This document shows positions 8,060 to 16,395 of a stretch of 64,000 bases of DNA, piece after piece; position 1 is the first letter of the stretch; every line of letters starts with the position of its first letter. The DNA is taken from the NCBI RefSeq assembly GCF_050296195.1, contig NZ_JBNKRB010000002.1. The stretch is one strand, 5' to 3'. The notes under the pieces are model-generated. The model ran no database searches, was not told the origin of the DNA, and saw nothing but the letters and a program-made list of their open reading frames with translations. The DNA comes from Gynuella sp050296195 (GTDB taxonomy: Bacteria > Pseudomonadota > Gammaproteobacteria > Pseudomonadales > Natronospirillaceae). The position numbers and the translations under genes were made by a program.

Positions 8060-9676
8060 CTAGTGTGCAATGATATACATATCTTTGCTGTAGATGTTTT
8101 GTTCGATGTTGTTATAAGGCCAGCCCTTCAGATATTTGCTGATCGCAATATCTTCCGCATAGTGATAAATCGGTGCGATAGGCATGTCTCTGGCGAGTAA
8201 TTGCTCAGCCTGTGTGTAGTTGACGTTAGGATCCGCCATGCCGGTAGACTCTTTCATCAGCGTATCGTACTGAGGATTTTTATACTTGCTGTCGTTCTGA
8301 GCATTGTCAGACATCATCAATGTCAGGAAGGTTGATGCTTCGTTGTAGTCTCCACACCATCCGGCACGGGAAACGTCATAATCAGGTAATTTTTTAGTTT
8401 CAAGATACGTTTTCCATTCCAGGTTTTCGAGCGTAGCGTCGACACCCAGTTTTTGCTTCCACATTTGTGAGATGGCGATGGCAATTCTTTTATGGTCTTC
8501 AGAAGTGTTATACAAAATAGCCAGTTTGAGGGGATTGGCCTTGGTGAAACCAGCTTCAGCAAGCAGTTCTCTGGCTTTTTGGTCACGCTCTTTCTGAGTC
8601 ATATGCTCCCAGGCCAGATCAGGTGTCACAAAACCGTTGGTTTTTGGTGGCGTGAACACATAGGCAGACGTTTGGCCAGCACCCAGAATGCGCTTGGCAA
8701 TTACGTCACGGTCAATGGCATAACTCAGAGCTTTACGTACACGAACATCATCAAAAGGTGGACGGGTCATGTTGAAGTTGTAGTAGTAAGTGCACAACTG
8801 CGGCATGCTTTTGGTTTCTTCTGGGTTTTCTTTCAGCAAACGCTGGAATTGCCCGGCCGGGATATCGGTTTTCATGACTTCACCAGCCTTAAAGCGGGCA
8901 TAAGCCTGATTTTCATCGTTAATAACCATTGCAACCACTTTATCGATAATAGTGGCATCATTGTTCCAATAATATTTATTACGCTCTCTGACAGATCGTT
9001 CGTTCACAACATACTCAGTCAGAACATAGGCACCATTGCCCACCATATTTCCGGGTTTGGTCCAGTCAGAGCCGTATTTTTCGATCACTTTCTGGTTAAC
9101 CGGGAAAGTGGATGTATGGGCAACCATTTTGGGGAAATAAGGCATCGGCTGAGAGAGTTTTACATCCAGCGTATAGTCATCCACGGCTTTAACGCCCAGA
9201 GTTGATGGCTCTTTTTCGCCGGAAACGATCGCTGACGCATTCTCAACATTCATGATTTCCATAAACCAGCTATAAGGAGACGCTGTCGCCGGGTCAGCGA
9301 GACGGCGCCAGGCATAGACAAAATCATGAGCAGTTACCGGATCACCATTAGACCACTTTGCATTCTGACGCAGATAAAAACGGAAACTCATATTATCTGG
9401 GGAGGCCACCCAGCGCTGCGCGACACCCGGCATCAGGTTACCATCAGCATCCTGATTCACAAGACCTTCAAACAGATCACGGGCCACGTTGGATGCATCA
9501 ACACCTTCAATCAATTGAGGATCAAGGGAGTCGATTTCATCCAGCATACGGTAGGTAAAAGTCTGGTCGGCAGCCAGCTCTTCACCGGTAATCGGATGCT
9601 TTTTCGCATACGCCATCGGCGACAACATTGCCACGCTAATAATACCTGCAGCAATAGTCTTGGTGATTACTTTCAT
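8060..9676 (-). CDS. oppA: Periplasmic oligopeptide-binding protein OppA
   Basis: The 538-residue protein has a signal peptide (MKVITKTIAAGIISVAMLSP, cleavage probably after AYA near residue 24) and the SBP family 5 fold: DQTFTYRMLDEIDSLDPQLIEG, PVTAHDFVYAWRRLADP and RKALSYAIDRDVI. It delivers peptides to OppBCDF and lies first in the operon. The ribosome binding site AAGAGGAA is 9 bases before ATG. No lipobox cysteine is present, so the protein should be soluble in the periplasm. Closely related MppA-type proteins bind murein tripeptide, so ligand range stays open. Confidence 0.95.
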   Translation of the reverse strand: MKVITKTIAAGIISVAMLSPMAYAKKHPITGEELAADQTFTYRMLDEIDSLDPQLIEGVDASNVARDLFEGLVNQDADGNLMPGVAQRWVASPDNMSFRFYLRQNAKWSNGDPVTAHDFVYAWRRLADPATASPYSWFMEIMNVENASAIVSGEKEPSTLGVKAVDDYTLDVKLSQPMPYFPKMVAHTSTFPVNQKVIEKYGSDWTKPGNMVGNGAYVLTEYVVNERSVRERNKYYWNNDATIIDKVVAMVINDENQAYARFKAGEVMKTDIPAGQFQRLLKENPEETKSMPQLCTYYYNFNMTRPPFDDVRVRKALSYAIDRDVIAKRILGAGQTSAYVFTPPKTNGFVTPDLAWEHMTQKERDQKARELLAEAGFTKANPLKLAILYNTSEDHKRIAIAISQMWKQKLGVDATLENLEWKTYLETKKLPDYDVSRAGWCGDYNEASTFLTLMMSDNAQNDSKYKNPQYDTLMKESTGMADPNVNYTQAEQLLARDMPIAPIYHYAEDIAISKYLKGWPYNNIEQNIYSKDMYIIAH

Positions 9677-10043
9677 AAGTCTATGTTCCTCTTATTTATT
9701 ATCTGTGTGCCCTGAACACTATCGGGCGAATGGTTCTCAGAAGTCTTAATGCAATATCAAAACCATCTTAAGCATGAATACTTAAGCGACAAGACCACCA
9801 AAATGGCACAAGTAAACCGGCCATTCAACGGTCAACATCAACTTTTTGTTAATTGTTTTTGGGCGGATAATCAGGTATTAGAGCCGCAATAGTGCATATT
9901 TTGTATCCCGCTGGCCCGCTAAATATCTAAGAAAACCAACAACATAGGCTAACACGCACCATTGGTGGTCACGCAATAGTGGAATGCACCAAATAGGGCA
10001 AATGTTTGTAAAGTAACAATTACAGCTTGGACTGAGAGCTAAA
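9677..10043. other. Intergenic region upstream of oppA
   Basis: These 367 bases lie between oppA (leftward) and the end of a PilZ gene. No open frame of note is present. A CTTAAG-N8-CTTAAG arrangement at about 9768-9787 sits in the probable oppA promoter region; on the minus strand TTGTCG and TAAGAT with a 16-base spacer overlap it, a weak promoter match. Any operator or small-RNA target here is speculative. Confidence 0.4.
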
Positions 10044-10415
10044 TTATTCCTGCAGATGAGCAGTCACAAGCGCATTAACCTCTCGATCCATCAACTCTGA
10101 GGATCCAAGATTCATCTCAATAACCCGCCGTAACTGCGATGCACTGTCAAGATCAAGAGACGTAAATTCAAGACCGATATGGTGATCTTCTTGATGCACG
10201 CACTTGGCTTGTGCAACCAAGCCATGATCAAGGGAACCAAATTGAACGATCACTTCAAGCTCCTGGCCGACCAGTCCTTCCAATTTATGATCACAGTTCA
10301 GCAACACACCTTTCAGGCTGATATCCAGTAAATGACCTGAATATGAATGCCGGTTCATAATGATGTCAGCCTGCGCATCATGGTCAATCCGGGTAAAACG
10401 GCGTTTATCGCTCAT
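10044..10415 (-). CDS. PilZ domain protein, probable c-di-GMP receptor
   Basis: The 123-residue protein is one PilZ domain. The c-di-GMP binding residues are visible as RRFTR at positions 5-9 and the D-x-S-x-x-G motif in LLDISLKGVLL (about 32-37). PilZ proteins bind cyclic di-GMP and then act on partner proteins controlling motility or polysaccharide. The partner is unknown. A likely EAL phosphodiesterase is encoded at 33974-35887 but is not linked. The last 25 residues form a helical tail after the beta barrel. The start lacks a strong ribosome binding site. Confidence 0.88.
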   Translation of the reverse strand: MSDKRRFTRIDHDAQADIIMNRHSYSGHLLDISLKGVLLNCDHKLEGLVGQELEVIVQFGSLDHGLVAQAKCVHQEDHHIGLEFTSLDLDSASQLRRVIEMNLGSSELMDREVNALVTAHLQE

Positions 10416-10532
10416 GTTATCTATTCTTCAATTTGCCAGTGATCTTTTTACTCTAGCAGATTTCAGCCATCTTGCAGTCTGCCGAAAATCTCTCTAGCCT
10501 TCCAGGTTCTTCTCTATTTCAAGGGAACCACT

Positions 10533-11153
10533 ATGGCAGGCTTAACAACATTTCCAGAACAGTATCTGGCGGGGCGAGACACCCCCTTAGAAATCGAAAA
10601 ACAACATTTTGTCACTGGCGGTTCCATTGTTCCGCCATGGCCAGAAGGTTCTGATCGAATTCTGCTGGGGATGGGATGTTTCTGGGGAGCTGAACGAAAA
10701 ATGTGGCAGCAACCTGGGGTGATCACGACTGCGGCGGGATACGCCGGCGGGGAAACGCCGAATCCAACTTATGAAGAGGTCTGCACTGGCCTGACCGGGC
10801 ATGCAGAAGTAGTACTGGTAGTGTTTGACCCCAGGGAAACCAATCTGCAGCAACTTCTGAAAGTATTCTGGGAGTCCCATGACCCTACCCAGGGAATGCG
10901 CCAGGGCAACGATATCGGTACGCAATACCGTTCTGCTATCTATTGCTGCAACCAATCCCAATGCGAAGCCGTGTTAAAGACCAGAGAGCAATTCCAGCAG
11001 CAGCTCACAGCAAAGGGAGCTGGAGGAATTACTACTGAAATCAAGACCGCTCCGGTATTTTATTATGCCGAAACCTATCATCAACAGTACTTAGCTAAAA
11101 ACCCTGGTGGCTACTGTGGCCTGAAAGGGACCGGCGTGACGTGCGTTTTATAA
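10533..11153 (+). CDS. msrA: Peptide methionine sulfoxide reductase MsrA
   Basis: The 206-residue enzyme reduces methionine-S-sulfoxide in proteins. The catalytic motif GCFWGAER (about residue 48) and GYAGG, PTYEEVCTGLTGHAEVV, FWESHDPTQGMRQGNDIGTQYRS and YHQQYLAKNPGGYC are all present, the last giving a resolving cysteine. An N-terminal extension of about 45 residues resembles the long bacterial MsrA form (E. coli MsrA is 212). AAGGGAA precedes the ATG. A small gene follows after 10 bases. Confidence 0.96.
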   Translation: MAGLTTFPEQYLAGRDTPLEIEKQHFVTGGSIVPPWPEGSDRILLGMGCFWGAERKMWQQPGVITTAAGYAGGETPNPTYEEVCTGLTGHAEVVLVVFDPRETNLQQLLKVFWESHDPTQGMRQGNDIGTQYRSAIYCCNQSQCEAVLKTREQFQQQLTAKGAGGITTEIKTAPVFYYAETYHQQYLAKNPGGYCGLKGTGVTCVL

Positions 11154-11163
11154 GGAAACAGAA

Positions 11164-11430
11164 GTGACCACTATCACTCTTCATACCGAATATTGCCTCA
11201 AGCGATTACTCGAACTGGAGCAGCAGGTGGAGGAAAACCGGTTGTTCAACGTGGGTTACATCATTCCTCAGGTTACCCTACTGGAGAATCAATGGCGGGA
11301 TGAAGAGCGATCCGGCAATTTGCAAAACTTCCTGACAGATTTAAAACAGATGGTGGACACGCATGGACGCCAGGACAATCTGGATGACGAGGACCTCACG
11401 GTCAATGCTGAAATTCTGGCACTACTTTGA
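11164..11430 (+). CDS. Small hypothetical protein downstream of msrA
   Basis: An 88-residue acidic, probably helical protein starts at GTG 11164, preceded by AAGGAAA at 7 bases. It lies 10 bases after msrA and is probably cotranscribed. The sequence (ITLHTEYCLKRLLELEQQVEENRLFNVGYIIPQVTLLENQW...) has no membrane segment, signal peptide or known motif that I recognise. The C-terminus overlaps the convergent btuF end by 9 bases. I cannot assign a function. Confidence 0.65.
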   Translation: MTTITLHTEYCLKRLLELEQQVEENRLFNVGYIIPQVTLLENQWRDEERSGNLQNFLTDLKQMVDTHGRQDNLDDEDLTVNAEILALL

Positions 11431-12300
11431 AACCGAATATTCCTGCCTGGCAGACTCAATACTATGACACATTGAGGTAATGCCTTTGATGATGTTAACC
11501 GTCGGCCGGCCAATATCGTCGGCACTGATGGAATATAAAGCATGGTGATGCACGGCCGGTATTTCATCGAAATCGGGAAATACAGAATCCCCCCGATGAC
11601 CGCTCTGGCTGATGATCACCTCTGGTCGACCGGCAATCACGCTTTCAATACCAATTTGTGGCGCAGGTAATTCGAGGTCTTTAAAAATATTTACGCCACC
11701 ACAGATCTCAATTACTTCATTGATAAAACTGTTACCACTGATCGTATAAATCGGCTCATGCCAGACTTGATAGAACACCCGCATTCTTCGACGGCTCTGA
11801 TAACTCTGGCGCAATGCCGCCAGCTCAGTGCGATAGCGCTGAACACGTTCATCTGCCTGCACTATACGATTCGTCAAATGGGCAAAAGTTATCAGGCTGC
11901 TTTCAATCTGCTGCAGGTTTTTGGGGTCACTGTAAAAGACCTTATAACCCAGCTGCTGCAATTGCTCCAATTGCTGCAGTGTGGGGCCATCGGGTAGCGC
12001 GATGATTAAATCCGGTTTCAGGCTGACAATCTGTTCAAGATTCAAAGTGTAATAATCACCTACCCTCGGAATTGCCTTGGCGGCTTCAGGGTAATTGGAA
12101 TAGGCACCTGCTCCGACAATCAAGTCGCCGGCATCAATCTCGAATAATTGCTCGGTGGCATGAGGCACCAGGCTGACAATCGCTTTTACCGGCCCAACGA
12201 ACGTCAATTTCCGGCCGGTATCATCTACCACAGTCGTCGCTGCCCCTACACAAACAGAGCACAGGAACAGGTAGCTGAATAACCATAAAACAGGCTTCAT
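11422..12300 (-). CDS. btuF: Periplasmic cobalamin-binding protein BtuF
   Basis: The product starts at ATG 12300, overlapping cobS by four bases. It has a signal peptide (MKPVLWLFSYLFLCSVCVGA) and about 292 residues of the class III binding-protein fold: TVVDDTGRKLTF, IVSLVPHATEQLFEIDAGDLIVGAGAY and KPDLIIALPDG. This matches BtuF of the BtuCDF vitamin B12 importer. A longer in-frame extension inside cobS is not used. No btuC or btuD is in the window, so the permease and ATPase must be encoded elsewhere. Its position at the end of a cobalamin-assembly operon supports B12 or cobinamide rather than heme or siderophore as ligand. Confidence 0.85.
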   Translation of the reverse strand: MKPVLWLFSYLFLCSVCVGAATTVVDDTGRKLTFVGPVKAIVSLVPHATEQLFEIDAGDLIVGAGAYSNYPEAAKAIPRVGDYYTLNLEQIVSLKPDLIIALPDGPTLQQLEQLQQLGYKVFYSDPKNLQQIESSLITFAHLTNRIVQADERVQRYRTELAALRQSYQSRRRMRVFYQVWHEPIYTISGNSFINEVIEICGGVNIFKDLELPAPQIGIESVIAGRPEVIISQSGHRGDSVFPDFDEIPAVHHHALYSISADDIGRPTVNIIKGITSMCHSIESARQEYSVSK

Positions 12301-13079
12301 CCATTTACCCCACAAACCATCCAGATCACAATAATTGCCAGCTGTTGCATTGCTCCGAGCGTATCGCCGGTGTACCCCCCCAAATGCCGCCGCAACGTCT
12401 GGATCATCGCACTTCGAACCATTACCAACGACAAAATCAATAGCCACCACTGCCACCAGACAAAACTGTGACCCAACCAGAGCGGCACGACTGCCACCAT
12501 GACCGGTAACATAGCAATAACAGTAGCTGCTGCATTGAACTGAGTGGCCAAAGGTTTACTTTTTGATTGTGCCGGATCAGCAACATATTCCAGATTCCAT
12601 AACAGCGATATTGCCACCAAACGGCTCAGGCTTTCAGTCAGAATGAGCACCAGCAGTACAAACTGCCACGACTGATGATCCAACACCCAGACCATTAATT
12701 GCCACCGCAACAACAAGGCGATAACCAACGCTGCCGCACCGTAACTACCAAGCCGACTGTCTTTCATAATGGCCAGCTTACGCTCGCGACTCCAGCCACC
12801 ACCCAGACCATCGTAAGTATCTGCCAGCCCGTCTTCATGAAACGCACCTGTCAGCCACAGGCTCAGAGCCAAACAACACAACACGGAAACAGCTGCCGGG
12901 AAAATTACTGTCAGCACACAAAACGCAACTGCCTGTATCATCCCCAGCACCATTCCCACCCAGGAAAAGTAGCCACTGGAACGACTCAGGTTCTGATTGT
13001 TGTAGTCCACCCACCTGGGGCCCGGCAAACGGGTAAAGAACACCCAGGCGTTGAAAAACAGCTGCAACTGCCGGTTCAT
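12297..13079 (-). CDS. cobS: Adenosylcobinamide-GDP ribazoletransferase CobS
   Basis: The 260-residue integral membrane enzyme joins adenosylcobinamide-GDP to alpha-ribazole(-phosphate), the last step of the nucleotide loop pathway. It has the family N-terminus (AWVFFTRLPGP), the motif GAFHEDGLADTYDGLGGGWSRERKLAIMKDSRLGSYGA written here in part (HEDGLADTYDG), and six or so membrane helices. Length is normal (about 250). It overlaps cobT upstream and btuF downstream by four bases each. Confidence 0.95.
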   Translation of the reverse strand: MNRQLQLFFNAWVFFTRLPGPRWVDYNNQNLSRSSGYFSWVGMVLGMIQAVAFCVLTVIFPAAVSVLCCLALSLWLTGAFHEDGLADTYDGLGGGWSRERKLAIMKDSRLGSYGAAALVIALLLRWQLMVWVLDHQSWQFVLLVLILTESLSRLVAISLLWNLEYVADPAQSKSKPLATQFNAAATVIAMLPVMVAVVPLWLGHSFVWWQWWLLILSLVMVRSAMIQTLRRHLGGYTGDTLGAMQQLAIIVIWMVCGVNG

Positions 13080-14128
13080 TTCTCCTGGCTGACTCCAGCA
13101 CTTTCGAAACTGGCCATATTATTTATAAATACAATGCTGGATTGAATCAGAGGCCAGGCCAATACCGCTCCAGTGCCTTCACCCAAACGCAGATTTAACT
13201 GCAGTAATGGGCTTACACCCAACGCTTCCAGCATGGCTTTATGACCTTGTTCATTTGAACAATGGCCGAAAATGGCATAATCCAGAACTTCTGGCTGATC
13301 TTTACTGACACACAGTAGAGCCGCCGTTGCCAGGAAACCGTCCACAATAAACAAACGCCCTGCCGCAGCAACCGCCGCCATAGCCCCAGCCATCATAGCC
13401 AGCTCAAAACCGCCCAAGTGCTGCATAATTGCAGCACCGGTTTGTAATTGTGCACCATGTTTTTTCAACGCAAGTTGTATCGCCCTGACTTTATTGTCGA
13501 TAATTTTCTGACTGGCTCCGGTTCCCCTGCCAACACATAGTTCCGGTGCCAAATTCATCACTGCAGCCATTAATGCCGCACCTGCAGTGGTGTTACCAAT
13601 ACCCATTTCTCCAAAACTGAAAAACAGGTTTTCGGGTTGCCCGCACAACTCTCTGATCAAGTCAGCTCCAGACTCTGTCGCCTGTTGCCACTGACCTTCG
13701 GTCATGGCTGGCTCACCGCTGAAATCCGTTGTCCCTTTGGCCACTTTTCGATCCACCAGTAACGGGTGAGCTGCAAATGGTTCGGCCGCAACACCTGCAT
13801 CCACAATCGTAATAGGCACCTGATGCTGAGCGGCAAACACATTGATCGCCGCGCCACCCTGCAAAAAATTCATGACCATCTGTTGCGTAACTTCTGCGGG
13901 GAAAGGGCTGATATTTTGGGCTGTCACACCATGGTCGGCAGCAAATACATAGTGATGTAGTGTTCCCGCTTGCGGATCAACGGTTTTTTGAACTCTGGCT
14001 ATCTGAAACGCCAACGCCTCTATTTGCCCTAGGGACCCCGGTGGTTTTGTTTTTTGGTCGATCTTGGCTTGAATCTGATCATCCAACTGTCCGGACACTG
14101 CTGGAATTTTAAATTGATACTGAATCAT
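13076..14128 (-). CDS. cobT: Nicotinate-nucleotide--dimethylbenzimidazole phosphoribosyltransferase CobT
   Basis: The 350-residue cytoplasmic enzyme activates the lower ligand base for cobalamin, transferring phosphoribose from nicotinate mononucleotide to dimethylbenzimidazole. Family signatures include KTKPPGSLG near the N-terminus, FGEMGIGNTTAGAAL, GRGTGA and, near the end, LNLRLGEGTGAVLAWPL, which carries the catalytic glutamate. It overlaps cobU upstream and cobS downstream by four bases each. Confidence 0.96.
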   Translation of the reverse strand: MIQYQFKIPAVSGQLDDQIQAKIDQKTKPPGSLGQIEALAFQIARVQKTVDPQAGTLHHYVFAADHGVTAQNISPFPAEVTQQMVMNFLQGGAAINVFAAQHQVPITIVDAGVAAEPFAAHPLLVDRKVAKGTTDFSGEPAMTEGQWQQATESGADLIRELCGQPENLFFSFGEMGIGNTTAGAALMAAVMNLAPELCVGRGTGASQKIIDNKVRAIQLALKKHGAQLQTGAAIMQHLGGFELAMMAGAMAAVAAAGRLFIVDGFLATAALLCVSKDQPEVLDYAIFGHCSNEQGHKAMLEALGVSPLLQLNLRLGEGTGAVLAWPLIQSSIVFINNMASFESAGVSQEK

Positions 14129-14640
14129 GGGAGTTCACCTAAAGTAATTTTTTTGCCTGCAATTATGAAAAAGCTTTGATCGGCCATAGCAGCAATATCC
14201 TGATGCAGCCAGCCGGCTTCATCAACAAAGCGACGGGTTTCCTTTCCCATAGGCACGATCCCCTGGCCGACCTCATTGCTGACCAAAACCACATCACATC
14301 GTGTTTGTTTTAACTGATCCAAAAACCTCCGCCGTACATCCGGCCACTGATCTGGATTTTGATATAACTGATTACTGAGCCACAGGGTCAGACAATCCAC
14401 CAGAATAGCCTGGTGTTGATTTTGTCTGGCCTTAATAGTTTCAGACAACGCCAGCGGCGCCTCCAAACTCTGAAAGCGCGGATCCCGCTGAGCCTGATGC
14501 ATGGCAATTCGCGCCTGCATTTCTTCATCCAGCGCCTGTGCAGTCGCGATATAAAAAGGACTCGAGGACAGGCTTAATGTTTGTTGTTCTGCCAGCCTAC
14601 TCTTACCTGAGCGCGCGCCCCCCAAATAGAAATAAATCAT
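14125..14640 (-). CDS. cobU: Adenosylcobinamide kinase / guanylyltransferase CobU (CobP)
   Basis: The 171-residue bifunctional enzyme phosphorylates adenosylcobinamide and then adds GMP. The P-loop is GGARSGKSR at residues 7-15; YIATAQALDEEM, RIAMHQAQRDPRF, the DCLTLWLSN motif and VSNEVGQGIVPMGKETRRF are all typical. Length is normal. It overlaps pyrF upstream by four bases and cobT downstream by four, so translation of the cob genes appears coupled to pyrF. Confidence 0.95.
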   Translation of the reverse strand: MIYFYLGGARSGKSRLAEQQTLSLSSSPFYIATAQALDEEMQARIAMHQAQRDPRFQSLEAPLALSETIKARQNQHQAILVDCLTLWLSNQLYQNPDQWPDVRRRFLDQLKQTRCDVVLVSNEVGQGIVPMGKETRRFVDEAGWLHQDIAAMADQSFFIIAGKKITLGELP

Positions 14641-15461
14641 CGATAAAGATTGATTTCGTTTTTCAGTGACAGTGTTTCAGCTCGCGCCGCCTCGGCAAAA
14701 TCATCACCTGACGATGCATACAGAACCGCCCGGCTGGAATTAATGATCAGACCAGTACCATCAGTTGTTTTCCCAGCGCCAAGAACAGCGGCTATATCTC
14801 CACCTTGAGCACCAATACCGGGCACCAACATAGGCATGTCACCACAAATACGGCGAATTCGCGCCATTTCTTCCGGTGCAGTAGCGCCTACAACCAACAT
14901 GACATTGTTATTATGATTCCATTCCTGCGCAGCCAGCCTGGCAACTTCTTCATACAACGGATAACCACCAACATCCAGGTTTTGTAACTGAACCGCCCCC
15001 GGGTTGGAAGTACGGCATAACAGAATCGTGCCTTTATCTGTGAATTCAGTAAACGGTGCAACGGTATCAACGCCCATGTACGGATTAACAGTAACAGCAT
15101 CTGCCTGATAATGGACAAAAGCTTCTTTCGCATACATGCTCGCGGTGGAACCAATATCGCCCCGCTTTGCATCGAGAATCACCGGAATCTCCGGATATTG
15201 GGATTTGATGTAATGAATGGTCTTTTTTAACTGATCTTCAGCCGCCACTGCGGCGAAGTGAGCAAACTGAGGTTTGTAGGCACAGACCAGATCATGAGTG
15301 GCATCGATGATGGCTTTGTTAAATTGAAAAATACCATCCTGGTCAGAAAATCCGGCCGGGAACTTTTCTGGGTATGGGTCAAGACCGACACATACCAGAG
15401 AGTCAGCGCTCAACCAGCGCTGACGAAGATAGGAAATAAACTCCAATGGAAGCTCCTTCAA
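14637..15461 (-). CDS. pyrF: Orotidine 5'-phosphate decarboxylase PyrF (long form)
   Basis: The 274-residue enzyme makes UMP from OMP. It belongs to the longer PyrF group, recognised by VCVGLDPYPEKFP, YKPQFAHFAA, the catalytic DAKRGDIGSTA segment with Asp-Lys-Asp residues, VTVNPYMGVD and VPGIGAQGGD. This differs from the roughly 230-residue form usual in enteric bacteria and pseudomonads. It overlaps cobU by four bases and begins the pyrF-cobUTS-btuF unit. The 114 bases upstream (15462-15575) hold no room for a cobalamin riboswitch. Confidence 0.92.
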   Translation of the reverse strand: MKELPLEFISYLRQRWLSADSLVCVGLDPYPEKFPAGFSDQDGIFQFNKAIIDATHDLVCAYKPQFAHFAAVAAEDQLKKTIHYIKSQYPEIPVILDAKRGDIGSTASMYAKEAFVHYQADAVTVNPYMGVDTVAPFTEFTDKGTILLCRTSNPGAVQLQNLDVGGYPLYEEVARLAAQEWNHNNNVMLVVGATAPEEMARIRRICGDMPMLVPGIGAQGGDIAAVLGAGKTTDGTGLIINSSRAVLYASSGDDFAEAARAETLSLKNEINLYR

Positions 15462-15575
15462 CGGACATGAGTTGCAGCCAGAATTGTACGGAAGAGGGCC
15501 GGTTTTGTCTGTAGCCAGCCCAATGTTTTCAAAGCTTCCCGGGAATTCAGAAATCCAACTGCATCGACAAGAAAA

Positions 15576-16367
15576 TTACCAAACCGTTTTCATCTTGCCG
15601 CCATCTACCGTCAATGACGAACCGGTAATATAACTGGCTGCTTCTGACAACAAAAACGTCGCGGCATTGGCAAATTCTTCCGGTCTGCCGTAACGTCCCC
15701 ACGGCAATGTTGCTTCCACTTGAGCCTTACGCGCTTCACGGGTGATCCCCTGTTTATCGGCCACGGCCTGATCCATCCCTTGCACCCGTTGGGTATCAAT
15801 CAACCCTGGAATGATGTTGTTAACCCGGATCTTATCTCCAGCCAGCTGTTGGGAAAGACTTTTCACCAAAGAGGTAACCCCAGAGCGCATGACATTAGAC
15901 AAAATCAACACATCAATAGGCTCTTTCACGGAAGAGGAAGTCAGTGTCAGAATAGAGCCACCACCGGCCTGCTTCATACTTGGCAGCACTGCCCGTATCA
16001 ACCGGACAGCACTCATCAGAGTCAATTCAAATGCTGCCTGCCAGTCATTGTCATCAAAACTTTCAAACTGACCGGTGGGTGGCCCACCGGCGTTAACCAG
16101 CAATCCATTCACCGGCCCGAGATCAACGATGGTATCTGCCACCCAGCGCTCAATACTACTGCCGTCACGGGCATCAAACTGATAGGCCTGGACCTTCGCT
16201 CCGGATTCTGCTCGGATGGTTTCAGCCGCAGCCTCAATGGCAGCCTTGTCACGACTGGCCATGGACACTCTGGCACCTTCCAATGCACATTGCCGGGCAA
16301 TGGCATATCCCATCCCCTGACTCGCTGCCGCCACCATGATGACCTTGTCTTTCAGTTGCAGATCCAT
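15576..16367 (-). CDS. Short-chain dehydrogenase/reductase family protein with atypical active site
   Basis: The 263-residue protein has a Rossmann fold start (VIMVAAASQGMGYAIARQCA) where the classical TGxxxGxG becomes AAASQGMG, NAGG for NNAG, and a C-terminal end SYITGSSLTVDGG. The usual catalytic Tyr-x-x-x-Lys is replaced by SNVMR after TSSSVKEPID. This fits the BKR-like subgroup of SDRs known to lack a perfect catalytic tetrad. Substrate is unknown. Start ATG 16367 is chosen because CAGGAG lies 6 bases before it; a GTG seven codons earlier lacks one. The argA stop is 28 bases upstream, so the two are probably cotranscribed. Confidence 0.85.
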   Translation of the reverse strand: MDLQLKDKVIMVAAASQGMGYAIARQCALEGARVSMASRDKAAIEAAAETIRAESGAKVQAYQFDARDGSSIERWVADTIVDLGPVNGLLVNAGGPPTGQFESFDDNDWQAAFELTLMSAVRLIRAVLPSMKQAGGGSILTLTSSSVKEPIDVLILSNVMRSGVTSLVKSLSQQLAGDKIRVNNIIPGLIDTQRVQGMDQAVADKQGITREARKAQVEATLPWGRYGRPEEFANAATFLLSEAASYITGSSLTVDGGKMKTVW

Positions 16368-16395
16368 AAGATTCTCCTGTTTAGTCACCCGCCCC

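Noticed and set aside
8492..9205. Long plus-strand open frame of 237 codons
   Set aside because: It is antisense to oppA, has no ribosome binding site and a composition that mirrors the real gene.
15462..15575. Cobalamin riboswitch before the pyrF-cob operon
   Set aside because: The interval is only 114 bases and shows none of the conserved B12-box segments.
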